From an uncultured Akkermansia sp. (GTDB lineage Bacteria > Verrucomicrobiota > Verrucomicrobiia > Verrucomicrobiales > Akkermansiaceae): a stretch of DNA of 21,720 nt. Shown one piece after another: positions 5,981-14,540 of this stretch. The notes beneath the pieces were generated by a model that was given only the letters and a program-made list of their open reading frames with translations, ran no database searches and was not told the origin of the DNA. Positions within the stretch are counted from its first letter, which is position 1; every line of letters starts with the position of its first letter. The DNA is taken from the NCBI GenBank assembly GCA_904501955.1, contig CAJGCY010000033.1:1-21720 (forward strand), read 5' to 3'. The position numbers and the translations under genes are program-made.

Positions 5981-8900
5981 TCAGTTGGAGGAGTGATACT
6001 CCTGCAGGGTGCGGACACCGGCCACCTTGTTCATGTTGTGCAGGATGGCGGCGGAGCAGGCCTTGGCAGAGGAGAGGTCCGTGGCGTAGGATACCTTGTT
6101 GTTGACGGTAGCGGCACGGATGGCCACCTCATCCTCACGGGCATCGTGAGAGCCGGGGGTATTAACCACGAAGACGATGTCACCGTTCTTAATGCGGTCC
6201 ACAATGTTGGGGCGGCGGCCCTCCAGCACCTTGTAAGCGCGCTCGCACTCGATGCCGTTCTGCAGCAGATAAATCATCGTGCCCTTGGTGGCGCAGATGT
6301 CGAAGCCGGCTGCCGCAATCTCTTGCGCAATGGGGAGCACGTGCTCCTTATCGCGGTCATTCACGGAGATGAACACCAAGCCCTTATCCGGCAGCGGGTT
6401 GAAGGCGGAAATCTGGCTCTTCATGTAGGCGAGGTCGGGGTCCGTGTCGATGCCCATCACCTCACCGGTGGAGTGCATCTCCGGGCCGAGCACCACGTCG
6501 ATGCCGGGGAAGCGGTTCCAGGGGAACACGGCCTCCTTGATGGTGTAGTAGGGGGGCACCACCTCCTTGGTGAAGCCGAGTTCTGCGAGCTTCATGCCAC
6601 TCATCACCTTGGCAGCCAGCTTAGCCAGCGGCACGCCGATGGACTTGGACACGAAGGGAACCGTACGGGAAGCGCGGGGGTTCACCTCAATGACGTAGAG
6701 CTGCTCATCCTTGATGGCGAATTGGCAGTTCATGAGGCCCTTCACATTCAGCTTGGCAGCAAGCTCCTTGGCAGCGCGCATCATCTCAGCGTGCATGGCA
6801 TCGCTCACCTTGTTGGGCGGAATCATACAAGCGGAGTCACCGGAGTGAATGCCGGCGGGCTCTACGTGCTGCATGATGGCACCCACCACGCTCATCTCGC
6901 CGTCGGCAATCACGTCGACGTCGATTTCGAGCGCATTCTGCAAGAAGCGGTCGACGAGCACCGGGCGCTCCGGGGAGGCATCCACAGCCTCGCGCATGTA
7001 GGTGCGCAGCTCCGTCTCATCGTACACAATCATCATGGCGCGGCCGCCCAGCACGAAGGAGGGGCGTACCAGCACCGGGAAGCCGATGCGATTTGCCACG
7101 GCCACGGCCTCCTCCTCATTGGTGGCGGTACCGGCCTCAGCCTGGCGCAGGCCGATTTCGTCCAGCAGGGCGGAGAAGTACTTGCGGTCCTCAGCCAGCT
7201 CGATGCTGCGCGGGCTGGTGCCGATGATGGGCACACCGCGCTCCGCAAGGGCGGCAGCGAGGTTCAGCGGGGTCTGACCACCGAACTGCACAATCACGCC
7301 GCAGGGCTGCTCTACATCGCAAATGTTGAGCACGTCCTCGAGAGTGAGCGGCTCGAAGTAGAGCTTGTCGGAGGTGTCATAGTCCGTGGAAACGGTCTCA
7401 GGGTTGGAGTTGACCATGATGGTCTCATAGCCGAGCTCCTTGAGGGCAAAGGAAGCGTGCACGCAGCAGTAGTCGAACTCAATACCCTGGCCGATGCGGT
7501 TCGGGCCACCGCCGAGAATCATAATCTTCTTGCGGTCGCTGATGCGAGCTTCATTCTGCAAGCCGTAGGTGGAGTAGTAGTAGGGGTTGCGGGCTACGAA
7601 CTCACCGCCGCAGGTATCCACCAAGTGGTAGGTGGGCACTATGCCGGCAGCCTTGCGCGCAGCGCGCACCTCATCCTCAGAGCAACCGCGGGCCAAAGCA
7701 ATCTGGCGGTCGGAGAAACCGAGCTTCTTGGCCTTCAGCAGGTCGAGCTCTGCCAGCTTCATGCCGGCCTCTGCCAGCTCCTGCAGCTGGTCAATGAACC
7801 AGGGGTCAATCTGGGTAAGGTCGTGAATCTCCTCAGCGGTGAAGCCGTTCACAAAAGCCGTCTGAATCCAGAAGATGCGGTCGGCATTCGGTACGGAAAG
7901 CTTGGCGGAAATCTCTTGGCGGGTGGGGTTCACGGGGTCCTTGGCATCAAAGCCCCAGCCCCAGCGGCCGGTCTCCAGAGAGCGCAGCGCCTTCTGCAGG
8001 GACTCCTTGAAGGTGGTGCCGATGCTCATCACCTCACCCACGCTCTTCATGGCGGTGGTCAGGCGCTCATCCGCCTTCTTGAACTTCTCGAAGGTGAAGC
8101 GCGGTACCTTGCACACCACGTAGTCAATCGTCGGCTCGAAGGAGGCGGGCGTGCTGTGCGTAATGTCGTTCAGCAGCTCATCCAGCGTGTAACCCACGGC
8201 CAGCTTGGCGGAGAACTTGGCAATCGGGAAGCCCGTTGCCTTAGAGGCCAGAGCGGAGGAACGGCTCACGCGGGGGTTCATCTCAATCACCACCTGGCGG
8301 CCGGTGCGCGGGCAGATGGCGAACTGAATGTTACTGCCACCGCTCTTCACGCCGATTTCACGGATGATGGCGAAGGAAGCCTCCTTCAGGATGGCGTACT
8401 CGCGGGCGTTGAGGGTCATGGCCGGAGCCACGGTGATGGAGTCACCGGTGTGCACGCCCATGGGGTCGATGTTCTCAATGGAGCAGATGGTGATGCAGTT
8501 ATCCTTGCTGTCACGCATGACCTCCATCTCGATTTCCTTCCAACCCAGCAGGGACTCTTCGATGAGCACCTCATGCACGGGGGAAAGATCCAGACCACGC
8601 AGTACGATTTCTTCAAACTCTGTCTTGTTGTAAGCAATACCGCCACCTGTACCACCGAGGGTGAATGCCGGGCGGATAATCATCGGGTAATTGCCGATGA
8701 CGTTCTTAGCGATGTCCCATGCCTCAGCCATGTTGTGCGCCACACCGGAGGCGGGTACGTCCAAACCGATCTTCAGCATCGCGTCCTTGAAGCGCTGGCG
8801 GTCCTCACCCTTGTCGATGGCGTCGGCATCTGCACCGATCACGCGCACGCCGTACTTCTCCAGTATGCCCTGGCGGTGCAGCTCCATGGCTGCGTTCAAT

Positions 8901-9184
8901 GCCGTCTGACCACCTAAGGTCGGCAAAAGAGCGTCCGGTTTCTCGCGAGCAATGATTTTCTCAATGTACTCGGGCGTCAGCGGTTCAATGTAGGTGCGCG
9001 GTGCCGTCTCCGGGTCCGTCATAATCGTGGCGGGGTTGGAGTTGACAAGCACTACCTCATAGCCCTCCTCCTTCAACGTTTTACAAGCCTGGGTACCGGA
9101 GTAATCAAACTCACACCCTTGCCCGATGATGATGGGGCCGGAACCGATGACCAATATCTTCTTGATAGACGTGTCTTTAGGCAT
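5981..9184 (-). CDS. carB: Carbamoyl-phosphate synthase large subunit
   Basis: This 1067-residue subunit makes carbamoyl phosphate from bicarbonate, ammonia (passed from the glutaminase subunit CarA) and two ATP. The product feeds pyrimidine and arginine synthesis. The two homologous halves are clear. The first starts KKILVIGSGPIIIGQGCEFD (residues 8-27) with ATP-grasp motif RPAFTLGGTGGG (171-182) and ENIDPMGVHTGDS (237-249). The second starts KKIMILGGGPNRIGQGIEFD, with ATP-grasp motif RPSFVLGGRAM. The C-terminal allosteric MGS-like domain contains CATKGT and VVNTPG. The length matches the family. I chose ATG at 9184 because the family begins MPK-type just before the first domain; an in-frame ATG at 9223 adds 13 atypical residues. 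carA is not in this window. Repeat element C begins about 80 bases upstream. Confidence 0.97.
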   Translation of the reverse strand: MPKDTSIKKILVIGSGPIIIGQGCEFDYSGTQACKTLKEEGYEVVLVNSNPATIMTDPETAPRTYIEPLTPEYIEKIIAREKPDALLPTLGGQTALNAAMELHRQGILEKYGVRVIGADADAIDKGEDRQRFKDAMLKIGLDVPASGVAHNMAEAWDIAKNVIGNYPMIIRPAFTLGGTGGGIAYNKTEFEEIVLRGLDLSPVHEVLIEESLLGWKEIEMEVMRDSKDNCITICSIENIDPMGVHTGDSITVAPAMTLNAREYAILKEASFAIIREIGVKSGGSNIQFAICPRTGRQVVIEMNPRVSRSSALASKATGFPIAKFSAKLAVGYTLDELLNDITHSTPASFEPTIDYVVCKVPRFTFEKFKKADERLTTAMKSVGEVMSIGTTFKESLQKALRSLETGRWGWGFDAKDPVNPTRQEISAKLSVPNADRIFWIQTAFVNGFTAEEIHDLTQIDPWFIDQLQELAEAGMKLAELDLLKAKKLGFSDRQIALARGCSEDEVRAARKAAGIVPTYHLVDTCGGEFVARNPYYYSTYGLQNEARISDRKKIMILGGGPNRIGQGIEFDYCCVHASFALKELGYETIMVNSNPETVSTDYDTSDKLYFEPLTLEDVLNICDVEQPCGVIVQFGGQTPLNLAAALAERGVPIIGTSPRSIELAEDRKYFSALLDEIGLRQAEAGTATNEEEAVAVANRIGFPVLVRPSFVLGGRAMMIVYDETELRTYMREAVDASPERPVLVDRFLQNALEIDVDVIADGEMSVVGAIMQHVEPAGIHSGDSACMIPPNKVSDAMHAEMMRAAKELAAKLNVKGLMNCQFAIKDEQLYVIEVNPRASRTVPFVSKSIGVPLAKLAAKVMSGMKLAELGFTKEVVPPYYTIKEAVFPWNRFPGIDVVLGPEMHSTGEVMGIDTDPDLAYMKSQISAFNPLPDKGLVFISVNDRDKEHVLPIAQEIAAAGFDICATKGTMIYLLQNGIECERAYKVLEGRRPNIVDRIKNGDIVFVVNTPGSHDAREDEVAIRAATVNNKVSYATDLSSAKACSAAILHNMNKVAGVRTLQEYHSSN

Positions 9185-9267
9185 GGTACAGTGTAAACTT
9201 GCAGATATATGCCATATATCCACCCAAAATGCAAGCCTTATTTACAAAAAATTGCTAACAGCCCGAT

Positions 9268-9780
9268 AATTCGGAAGTTGAAGGGGTGATTGCGAGCCGC
9301 AGGCGAGCGGAATTCGCAGCCCCGCAACACGGGGCGACGGACGTTAGGCAGGGGTGGAGCGGCGAAGCCGCGGAACCCCTGTTAGGGTAAGAAATTTAAT
9401 GGAACCCAGGGAACCTGTGGTGACATATAATGGCGAGGACCGTAGCGAAGCGGCCAGCCACGGCGTAGCAAGCGAGCGCAGCGAGACGCGAAGACGGGAG
9501 CTCCGAGCCGTTGTGGGCGCGTGTTTTTTGTGTTTGCGGCATTTTGAAACAATACCGTATTCCGAGCCACGCTTTATGCCACCCCTCCGGGGTTCGCATT
9601 TATTTTTTTGGGGGGCGGTTCCCGGGGTTCCGCCCCTTACGGGGCTCCACCGCGGGCTATTATATGGCGCCCCTCCGGGGCTCCGAATTAGGCTCCCGTC
9701 TTCGCTGCTGCGTAGCTACGCCGAGGCAGGCGCTGGCGCTTGCAAATTATCCAACAAACTCCCTCTCCGCCTTCCGATTT
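9268..9780. repeat. Structured intergenic repeat, element C (complete)
   Basis: This 513-bp element lies between carB (start side) and ftsZ (end side). The left terminus is AATTCGGAAGTTG at 9268-9280, and the right terminus is an imperfect copy ending CCTTCCGATTT at 9780. Internal hairpins include GCCCCGCAACACGGGGC near 9317-9333 and GCCCCTTACGGGGC near 9632-9645. Bases 9500-9601 match 14746-14847 of element D exactly over 102 positions. About 53 bases from 9631 match element D from 14911 with one mismatch. Open frames through it are artefacts of the repeat. No other feature is visible between carB and ftsZ apart from the ftsZ terminator. Confidence 0.85.
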
Positions 9781-9794
9781 GCCTGCTGAGGCAC

Positions 9795-9819
9795 AAAAAA
9801 AGCGGGCAGGGGCCCGCTT
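9795..9819 (-). terminator. Intrinsic terminator of ftsZ
   Basis: AAGCGGGC (9800-9807) pairs with GCCCGCTT (9812-9819) around a 4-base loop. On the minus strand it is followed by a run of T (A at 9795-9801 on the plus strand). It lies about 40 bases after the ftsZ stop. Confidence 0.85.
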
Positions 9820-9858
9820 GGATGGAAAGGCAGGTGTTGCCCCGGTGCGTTGTCCGCA

Positions 9859-11394
9859 TCAATTATCCGGGAACATGTCGCGCAGGTCGTTGTAGCGCAG
9901 GGAGGGCGGGGTGTCCAAATCATCCTCATCAGCGGAGGTGTTCGGGCGGCGGCGCAGGGATACCTTGTATTGGGAGGGGCCACCGCTGTGCTCATCCACC
10001 TCGGAGAAGAGGCTGCGGGCGCGAGCCACGTGCTCCTCATCGCTCATGGAGGCACGCGGAGCGGTGGCGGCTTGGGGCATCAGCTCACCCTGTTGCAGGG
10101 TGGCATCGCGGGCGGTCTCTTCCTCCTCCTCGGGGTAAAAATCCTCCGGATCGGGGGTGATGGGCAGCTCGTCCTCCTCAGCGTCATCATCGCTGAAGAT
10201 GTCTTCCTGCGTGTCCTCATGGGTGGCTTGCTCCTGCGTGTCAGCTGCGGGGGCTTCCGGCTGTTCATCGTCCTCCTGCGTGCCGGGCTGCGTGGGCGCA
10301 GCCTCCTCTTCCTCCACCTCTTCCGCCGGTGCTGCGGGGGCAGGGGTGGGCTGCTCAGTGGTGGTGGCGGGGGCTTCCGGCGCAATGCGCTCGGGGAGCA
10401 CGGGCTTTTCGAGGGAGGCTTTGAACTCCGCGGAGTTGATGGAGGCGATGATGGTCACGCGAATCTCGTCCCCGAGGTGGGGCTTGACGGTGGTGCCGAA
10501 GAAGATGTCCACATCCTCATCCGCCAGCATCTCGCGCACGGTCTCCATGGCGACGCGGATTTCATGCAGCGACATGCTCTCACCGCCGGCAATGTGCACA
10601 ATGACGGTGCGGGCGTAGTTGATGGCGTTGTGGTAGGAAATGAGGGGGGAATCCAGCGCGGCCTTGGCGGCTTTCTCCGCGCGGTGGGGGCCGTAGCCCT
10701 TGCCGGAGCCGAAGAGGCAGCGGCTGTCGTTGTTGTCGAGCGCGGTGGCAAGCTCATCCAGCCCGAGGTTGATGAGGCCGGGGGAGGAGGCGAGCATGGG
10801 CACGGAGGCCGTGGCCTGAGCCAGCACGCGGTCCACCTCCTCAAACACGGCGCGCGCGCCGCTGCGGTTGCGGAACAGGTCCTCCATGTAGTCGTTCTCG
10901 AAGCAGTACAGGATGTCGGAGAGGCAGGCGACCTTCTCGAGCGCAATTTCTGCCTGCGCGCGGCGGCGCTTACCCTCAAAGCTGAAGGGCATGAGCAGCA
11001 CTGATACCAAGAATACGCCTTTCTCGCGAGCCATCTGCGCCAGCACCGGGGCAGCGCCGGAACCCGTGCCACCGCCCAAGCCGGCCACCATGACCAGCAG
11101 GCGGGTGTTCTCGAGCATGGCGTTGAGCTCCTCCGCGCTCTCCTCCGCAGCGTTGCGGCCTACCTCCGGGTCGCCACCGGAGCCGAGTCCGTGGTTCAGC
11201 CCGCCACCCAGTTGGATGAATCGCACGTTGCTCCCGCGCCCGCGGCCGATGCGCTCATCCAGCGACATGGTGTAGAGGTGCACGTTGTCCGCACTGGAGC
11301 CGCCGAAGCACTGCAAGATGTTGGCGCCCGCCCCGCCGATGCCGACGATGGCGATACCGTTCTCTTTTTGGGGGATGGTTTGGTAAGGAAGCAT
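9859..11394 (-). CDS. ftsZ: Cell division protein FtsZ (divergent)
   Basis: This 511-residue tubulin-like GTPase forms the cytokinetic Z-ring. The N-terminal GTP-binding domain has GIGGAGAN (18-25), GSGGDPEVGRNAAEE (71-85) and the tubulin signature GGGTGSG (107-113). The second domain ends near residue 330. The T7 synergy loop reads NLGLDE (209-214) instead of NxDxxD. Relative to E. coli numbering, Asp209 is Gly and Asp212 is Glu. A long acidic Pro/Glu-rich linker (about 335-490) leads to a conserved-type C-terminal tail, PPSLRYNDLRDMFPDN, which would bind FtsA. At 511 residues it is longer than the common 350-400 because of the linker. It follows ftsA by 32 bases and ends at a clear terminator. 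No Shine-Dalgarno is visible. Confidence 0.96.
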   Translation of the reverse strand: MLPYQTIPQKENGIAIVGIGGAGANILQCFGGSSADNVHLYTMSLDERIGRGRGSNVRFIQLGGGLNHGLGSGGDPEVGRNAAEESAEELNAMLENTRLLVMVAGLGGGTGSGAAPVLAQMAREKGVFLVSVLLMPFSFEGKRRRAQAEIALEKVACLSDILYCFENDYMEDLFRNRSGARAVFEEVDRVLAQATASVPMLASSPGLINLGLDELATALDNNDSRCLFGSGKGYGPHRAEKAAKAALDSPLISYHNAINYARTVIVHIAGGESMSLHEIRVAMETVREMLADEDVDIFFGTTVKPHLGDEIRVTIIASINSAEFKASLEKPVLPERIAPEAPATTTEQPTPAPAAPAEEVEEEEAAPTQPGTQEDDEQPEAPAADTQEQATHEDTQEDIFSDDDAEEDELPITPDPEDFYPEEEEETARDATLQQGELMPQAATAPRASMSDEEHVARARSLFSEVDEHSGGPSQYKVSLRRRPNTSADEDDLDTPPSLRYNDLRDMFPDN

Positions 11395-11426
11395 GGCTGC
11401 GTTGAAAAGGGTGGGGGGTAAAAGCT

Positions 11427-12644
11427 TTATCTGCGCCCGCGGAACAGGTTGAGAATGCGCTTGAGCAAGCTGGGCGGTGCGGTGCGCATGGCCTCATCAT
11501 CATAGCGCTGGGCAAAGCGAATCAGGCCGATGGCCGTGCAGTAGCGCGGGTCCGCCAGGTAGGAGTACTCCGCACCCGTGCCCGGGGGCATGGGCTGCTT
11601 CACCGGCACGCGGAAGATGTACTGCGCCAGGCTGTCCAGCCCGCGCATCAAGCTGGTGCCGCCGGAGAGGTACACCGTCATGCCGCTGCGCTTCATCACC
11701 TCCGGGGGGATGTTGTCGCGCACGCGCAGCAGGATGTCCGCCAAGCGGTCGCGGATGATGCGGTTGAGCTCGCCGCGGGGGATGGAAACATCATGCATGC
11801 CGAGCTCGCTCTTGTACTGAGCCATGGAGCGGTCCTTCACATCGCCGAAGGCGTTACCCTCCGTGCACTTGAGCACCTCCGCCGCCTTGTTGGTGACGCG
11901 CTGCTCGCTGAGCTCCACGATGTCTTTGTTGATGGTGTTGCCACCGGCGGGAATGCAGCCACTGGCCACAATATCACCCCCGCTGTAGCAAATGTAGTCC
12001 GCCGTGCCGCCGCCGATGTCGATGAGCAGCGCGCCGCTCTCCTTCTGCTGGCGGGTGAGCACCATCTGCGCCGTTGCCAGCGGGGCAAATACCAAATCCT
12101 CCACCTCCAGCGGTACCTGGCGCGCGCAGAGCAGGGAGTTCTGCAAGCGCGTGCGGATGCCGTGCATCACGTGGCAGTTCACATCCAGCGTGCGGCCGGT
12201 AAGCCCTACCGGGTGGCGTGAGGCCTCACGGTTATCGATGGAGAAGTTGCCCAGCTCGCGGTTGATGACGAAGCGGTCGGAGGCGATTTCTATCTTCTCC
12301 GCCTTCTCGCGGGCGAGGTTCACGTGCTCCTCTTCGATGATGTCCTCATCATCCGGCAGGCGGTATGAGCCCTGGCAGTTCTCACCGTAAATGTGCTCGC
12401 CGGTGACGGAGAGGAAGACGTTGAGGATGTCCACATCCGCGTGGTCTTGGGCAATTTGCCAAGCATCACACAGGCACTGGCGTGCCATGCCTTGGTCTGC
12501 AATTTCGCCCTTGCGTATGCCTGCGCTGGGGACTTCTCCGATGCCGATGATGGCGGCGGTGGCATCCGGGCGGATTTCACCGACGACCATGCAGGTTTTG
12601 GAGGTGCCTATTTCAAGACCTACGAGGATTTTAGACTGAGCCAT
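11427..12644 (-). CDS. ftsA: Cell division protein FtsA
   Basis: This 405-residue actin-like ATPase tethers FtsZ filaments to the inner membrane and recruits later division proteins. Actin-fold motifs are in order: phosphate-1 VGLEIGTSKTCMVVGE (8-23), phosphate-2 LLIDIGGGTADY with the following SGGDIVASG, and the adenosine motif VYLSGGTSLMRG. The C-terminus SLLKRILNLFRGRR (392-405) is an amphipathic basic helix of the kind that anchors FtsA to membrane. Length and architecture are typical. It is the first gene of the ftsA-ftsZ unit. The gene upstream is an unrelated lipoprotein rather than ftsQ, and a 116-base gap with a promoter-like sequence separates them. Confidence 0.95.
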   Translation of the reverse strand: MAQSKILVGLEIGTSKTCMVVGEIRPDATAAIIGIGEVPSAGIRKGEIADQGMARQCLCDAWQIAQDHADVDILNVFLSVTGEHIYGENCQGSYRLPDDEDIIEEEHVNLAREKAEKIEIASDRFVINRELGNFSIDNREASRHPVGLTGRTLDVNCHVMHGIRTRLQNSLLCARQVPLEVEDLVFAPLATAQMVLTRQQKESGALLIDIGGGTADYICYSGGDIVASGCIPAGGNTINKDIVELSEQRVTNKAAEVLKCTEGNAFGDVKDRSMAQYKSELGMHDVSIPRGELNRIIRDRLADILLRVRDNIPPEVMKRSGMTVYLSGGTSLMRGLDSLAQYIFRVPVKQPMPPGTGAEYSYLADPRYCTAIGLIRFAQRYDDEAMRTAPPSLLKRILNLFRGRR

Positions 12645-12708
12645 AACTGAGAGATGTCTGTGCGGAAAAGATTAATAATGGATTACCGGGGGCTTGTGTT
12701 CACTGCGT

Positions 12709-12717
12709 AGTATAGCA
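12709..12717 (-). promoter_or_regulatory. Extended -10 promoter candidate for ftsA-ftsZ
   Basis: On the minus strand, TGCTATACT (12717-12709) is an extended -10 element (TGn-TATACT). No good -35 is visible 17 bases upstream. The predicted start gives a leader of about 58 bases before ftsA. Confidence 0.45.
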
Positions 12718-12760
12718 GATTTTCTCGGCGCGTGCGCGGTAAATGCGCGTCATATTTCAT

Positions 12761-13276
12761 TTAACGTGCACCGGCGCATTTTGCCGGGTCCGGCATGAAC
12801 TTGGGCTGCAGCGACAGCATCTTGTCACTGTAGCGCTCCGACGGGTAGAAGAGGAAGCCCGGCTTGCGGTTGCGTACCTCATACCCCGTGAGGCGGAAGA
12901 GCGGCAGCACCTGGTTGGTGTTCGGTTCATAGGCCTCCTCCGTGGTCAGGGTGCCACGGATGATGTATTCCACATTGTGGTCTTTGCCGTAGGTGGCGTT
13001 GGCCAGCGGCTCTTCCGGGCCGCGGTCCGGCTGGCGGCATTGGGATTCATCCATGATGACGAGTTTGGCGGTGCGCCAGCTCTTGCCGGGCTCGCGCACG
13101 TAGCCCCAGAAGCGGGTGTAGGGGATGTAGTAGCGGCGGCCGATGTAGTAGTTACCCGGCTCTTCCTGCGCAATTTCCGCCTCGCGCTTGGCGATGGCCT
13201 CGCAGTCTGTGCGCAGGGTGTTGCACTGGCAGAGCGCCAAGCAGGCGCCGGTGAAAAGGATGAGCTTTTTGAACAT
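12761..13276 (-). CDS. Putative lipoprotein of unknown function
   Basis: This 171-residue protein starts with a short signal-like segment (MFKKLILFTGACLALCQCN). Cys12, Cys16 and Cys18 are all possible acylation sites. None gives a textbook lipobox, so lipidation is likely rather than certain. The remainder is soluble and rich in Tyr, Arg and charged residues (GNYYIGRRYYIPYTRFWGY at 41-59), with two further Cys (25, 80). I do not recognise a family. It lies 40 bases after the secreted membrane protein gene. The two share a similar start context (GAAAGA then CACATG), so cotranscription is likely. It is separated from ftsA by a probable promoter. Confidence 0.72.
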   Translation of the reverse strand: MFKKLILFTGACLALCQCNTLRTDCEAIAKREAEIAQEEPGNYYIGRRYYIPYTRFWGYVREPGKSWRTAKLVIMDESQCRQPDRGPEEPLANATYGKDHNVEYIIRGTLTTEEAYEPNTNQVLPLFRLTGYEVRNRKPGFLFYPSERYSDKMLSLQPKFMPDPAKCAGAR

Positions 13277-13316
13277 GTGCGGTGTCTTTCTACTTTTTTA
13301 AGGTGTTACGGCTGGC

Positions 13317-14348
13317 TTACTTGGTCTCCTGCTTGTCATTCGCGGCGTCTGCCTGCTTGTTGACGATGCTCTCGTACGCGGCGCGGCTCTGTTTCTTGCG
13401 GCGGGCGGCGGATATCTTGCTGAAGATGATGAGCAGCAGCAAGGCTACTACGGCTACGAGGATGATGTCTACCACCAAGGCGGACAACCCCGCCCCGGCC
13501 AGCAGGCCGCGCACCGGCCCGGAAATAGCCTCCGGCAAGAAGCCCTTTTGCTCCTTTGCAGCGGGGGTGCTGCCGCCATCTGTTGCGGCAAAGTCCTCAT
13601 CCTCATCACCGAAGGCGTCCGCGCTGTCCTCCGTCTCTACGCCCTCCAGCTCTTGGTCTTTGGGCGTGGTGGCATCCGCCGCAGCGGTGGGTTTGGCGGG
13701 TTTGGTGCTGTCTTTGCCCGTTGCGGTGGAGGCGATGGGGGCTGCAGGCTTGGCATTGCGGCGTGCTTGCTCCGCCGCGGTAATGGCGGAGATGTCAATG
13801 CCGCTGCCGGAGCTGCCCATGGCGGTGTAGTTGCCTCCCTCGCGTGCCTCACTGAGGGCTAAGCGGTCTTTGGTGGGCTTTTTGGCGAAAATGAGCACAC
13901 GGCCGCATTTTTTCTTATTTTTGCTGCTGGGTTGGGCGAAGGCCCAGCCCTTGGCGGTCTTTGTGCCCAGGCAGCCTTTCAGGCCGAGCGCTGCGAGCCC
14001 TTTGTTGACCTTGCGCAGCTTGGTTTTGCTGTCCGCCCCCGTCAGGGTGGAGATATCTTTGCGGGCGGAGTCCAAGCTAACGGGTGTTTTGTACTCCACA
14101 ATCACGCAGATGAGGTTACCCTTGCTCAGGTTGAAGTCGATGTGCACGGTTTTGTCCTTCAGCTTCCAGCTGCGGCGCACGGACGCGTCCTCCATCACCG
14201 TGAAGTCGTAATCCTTGCTCAATTTATTGTCCGCCTCATTGCGGGTCAGCGGCAGGGTGATGTCCTCCAGCTCCAAGGCGTGGCTCATGCCGATGATGCT
14301 CAGCGCCATCAGGCTCAGCAGGCGAATCAGTGCGTGAATCTTGTTCAT
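13317..14348 (-). CDS. Secreted single-pass membrane protein of unknown function
   Basis: This 343-residue protein has a signal peptide (cleavage probably after SHA at residue 24). A soluble N-terminal region follows to about 175, with a repeated Lys-rich basic character and a KKKCGRVLIFAKK segment. Then comes a long low-complexity Ala/Pro/Thr/Asp linker (about 195-280), a single transmembrane helix (about 289-309, ALVVDIILVAVVALLLLIIF) and a basic cytoplasmic tail of 34 residues. The topology is therefore type I, with the soluble domain outside the inner membrane. I do not recognise the N-terminal domain. It is the first gene of a minus-strand pair with the putative lipoprotein. Element D lies upstream, between it and the divergent gene at 15133. 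Confidence 0.75.
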   Translation of the reverse strand: MNKIHALIRLLSLMALSIIGMSHALELEDITLPLTRNEADNKLSKDYDFTVMEDASVRRSWKLKDKTVHIDFNLSKGNLICVIVEYKTPVSLDSARKDISTLTGADSKTKLRKVNKGLAALGLKGCLGTKTAKGWAFAQPSSKNKKKCGRVLIFAKKPTKDRLALSEAREGGNYTAMGSSGSGIDISAITAAEQARRNAKPAAPIASTATGKDSTKPAKPTAAADATTPKDQELEGVETEDSADAFGDEDEDFAATDGGSTPAAKEQKGFLPEAISGPVRGLLAGAGLSALVVDIILVAVVALLLLIIFSKISAARRKKQSRAAYESIVNKQADAANDKQETK

Positions 14349-14540
14349 GTGTGCGTTCTTTCGGTTAAAATATCCGGCTCAGCTACGTGTGCCTGCCCTT
14401 TTATAACATACTGCGCCCTATCCCTCAAGCAGCAATTTGCTCCATTTGCCCAAAAATGTCACTTTCTGCCCCATCGCGCTTCCCTCAAGTGGCGCTCCGA
14501 CTCAACAAAAGGGGCTTCTAATTAGTCTCTACTGCTCGAT
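14349..14540. other. Intergenic leader region without recognisable gene
   Basis: These 192 bases separate the gene starting at 14348 from element D. I see no RNA gene, strong promoter or hairpin. TCCCTCAAG occurs twice, near 14419 and 14481. Promoters for the minus-strand gene must lie here or within element D. Confidence 0.5.

Noticed and set aside
5993..8917. A 974-codon open frame on the plus strand opposite carB
   Set aside because: It lies entirely within carB, whose conserved motifs leave no doubt. The translation is His/Gly/Val-rich low-complexity, as expected from the complement of a GC-rich gene.
9354..10160. A 268-codon frame across element C and the end of ftsZ
   Set aside because: It crosses the ftsZ terminator and coding region in antisense, and its translation is repeat-derived.
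9850..11004. A 384-codon plus-strand frame opposite ftsZ
   Set aside because: It is a composition artefact antisense to ftsZ, with Gly-rich nonsense sequence and no domain pattern.
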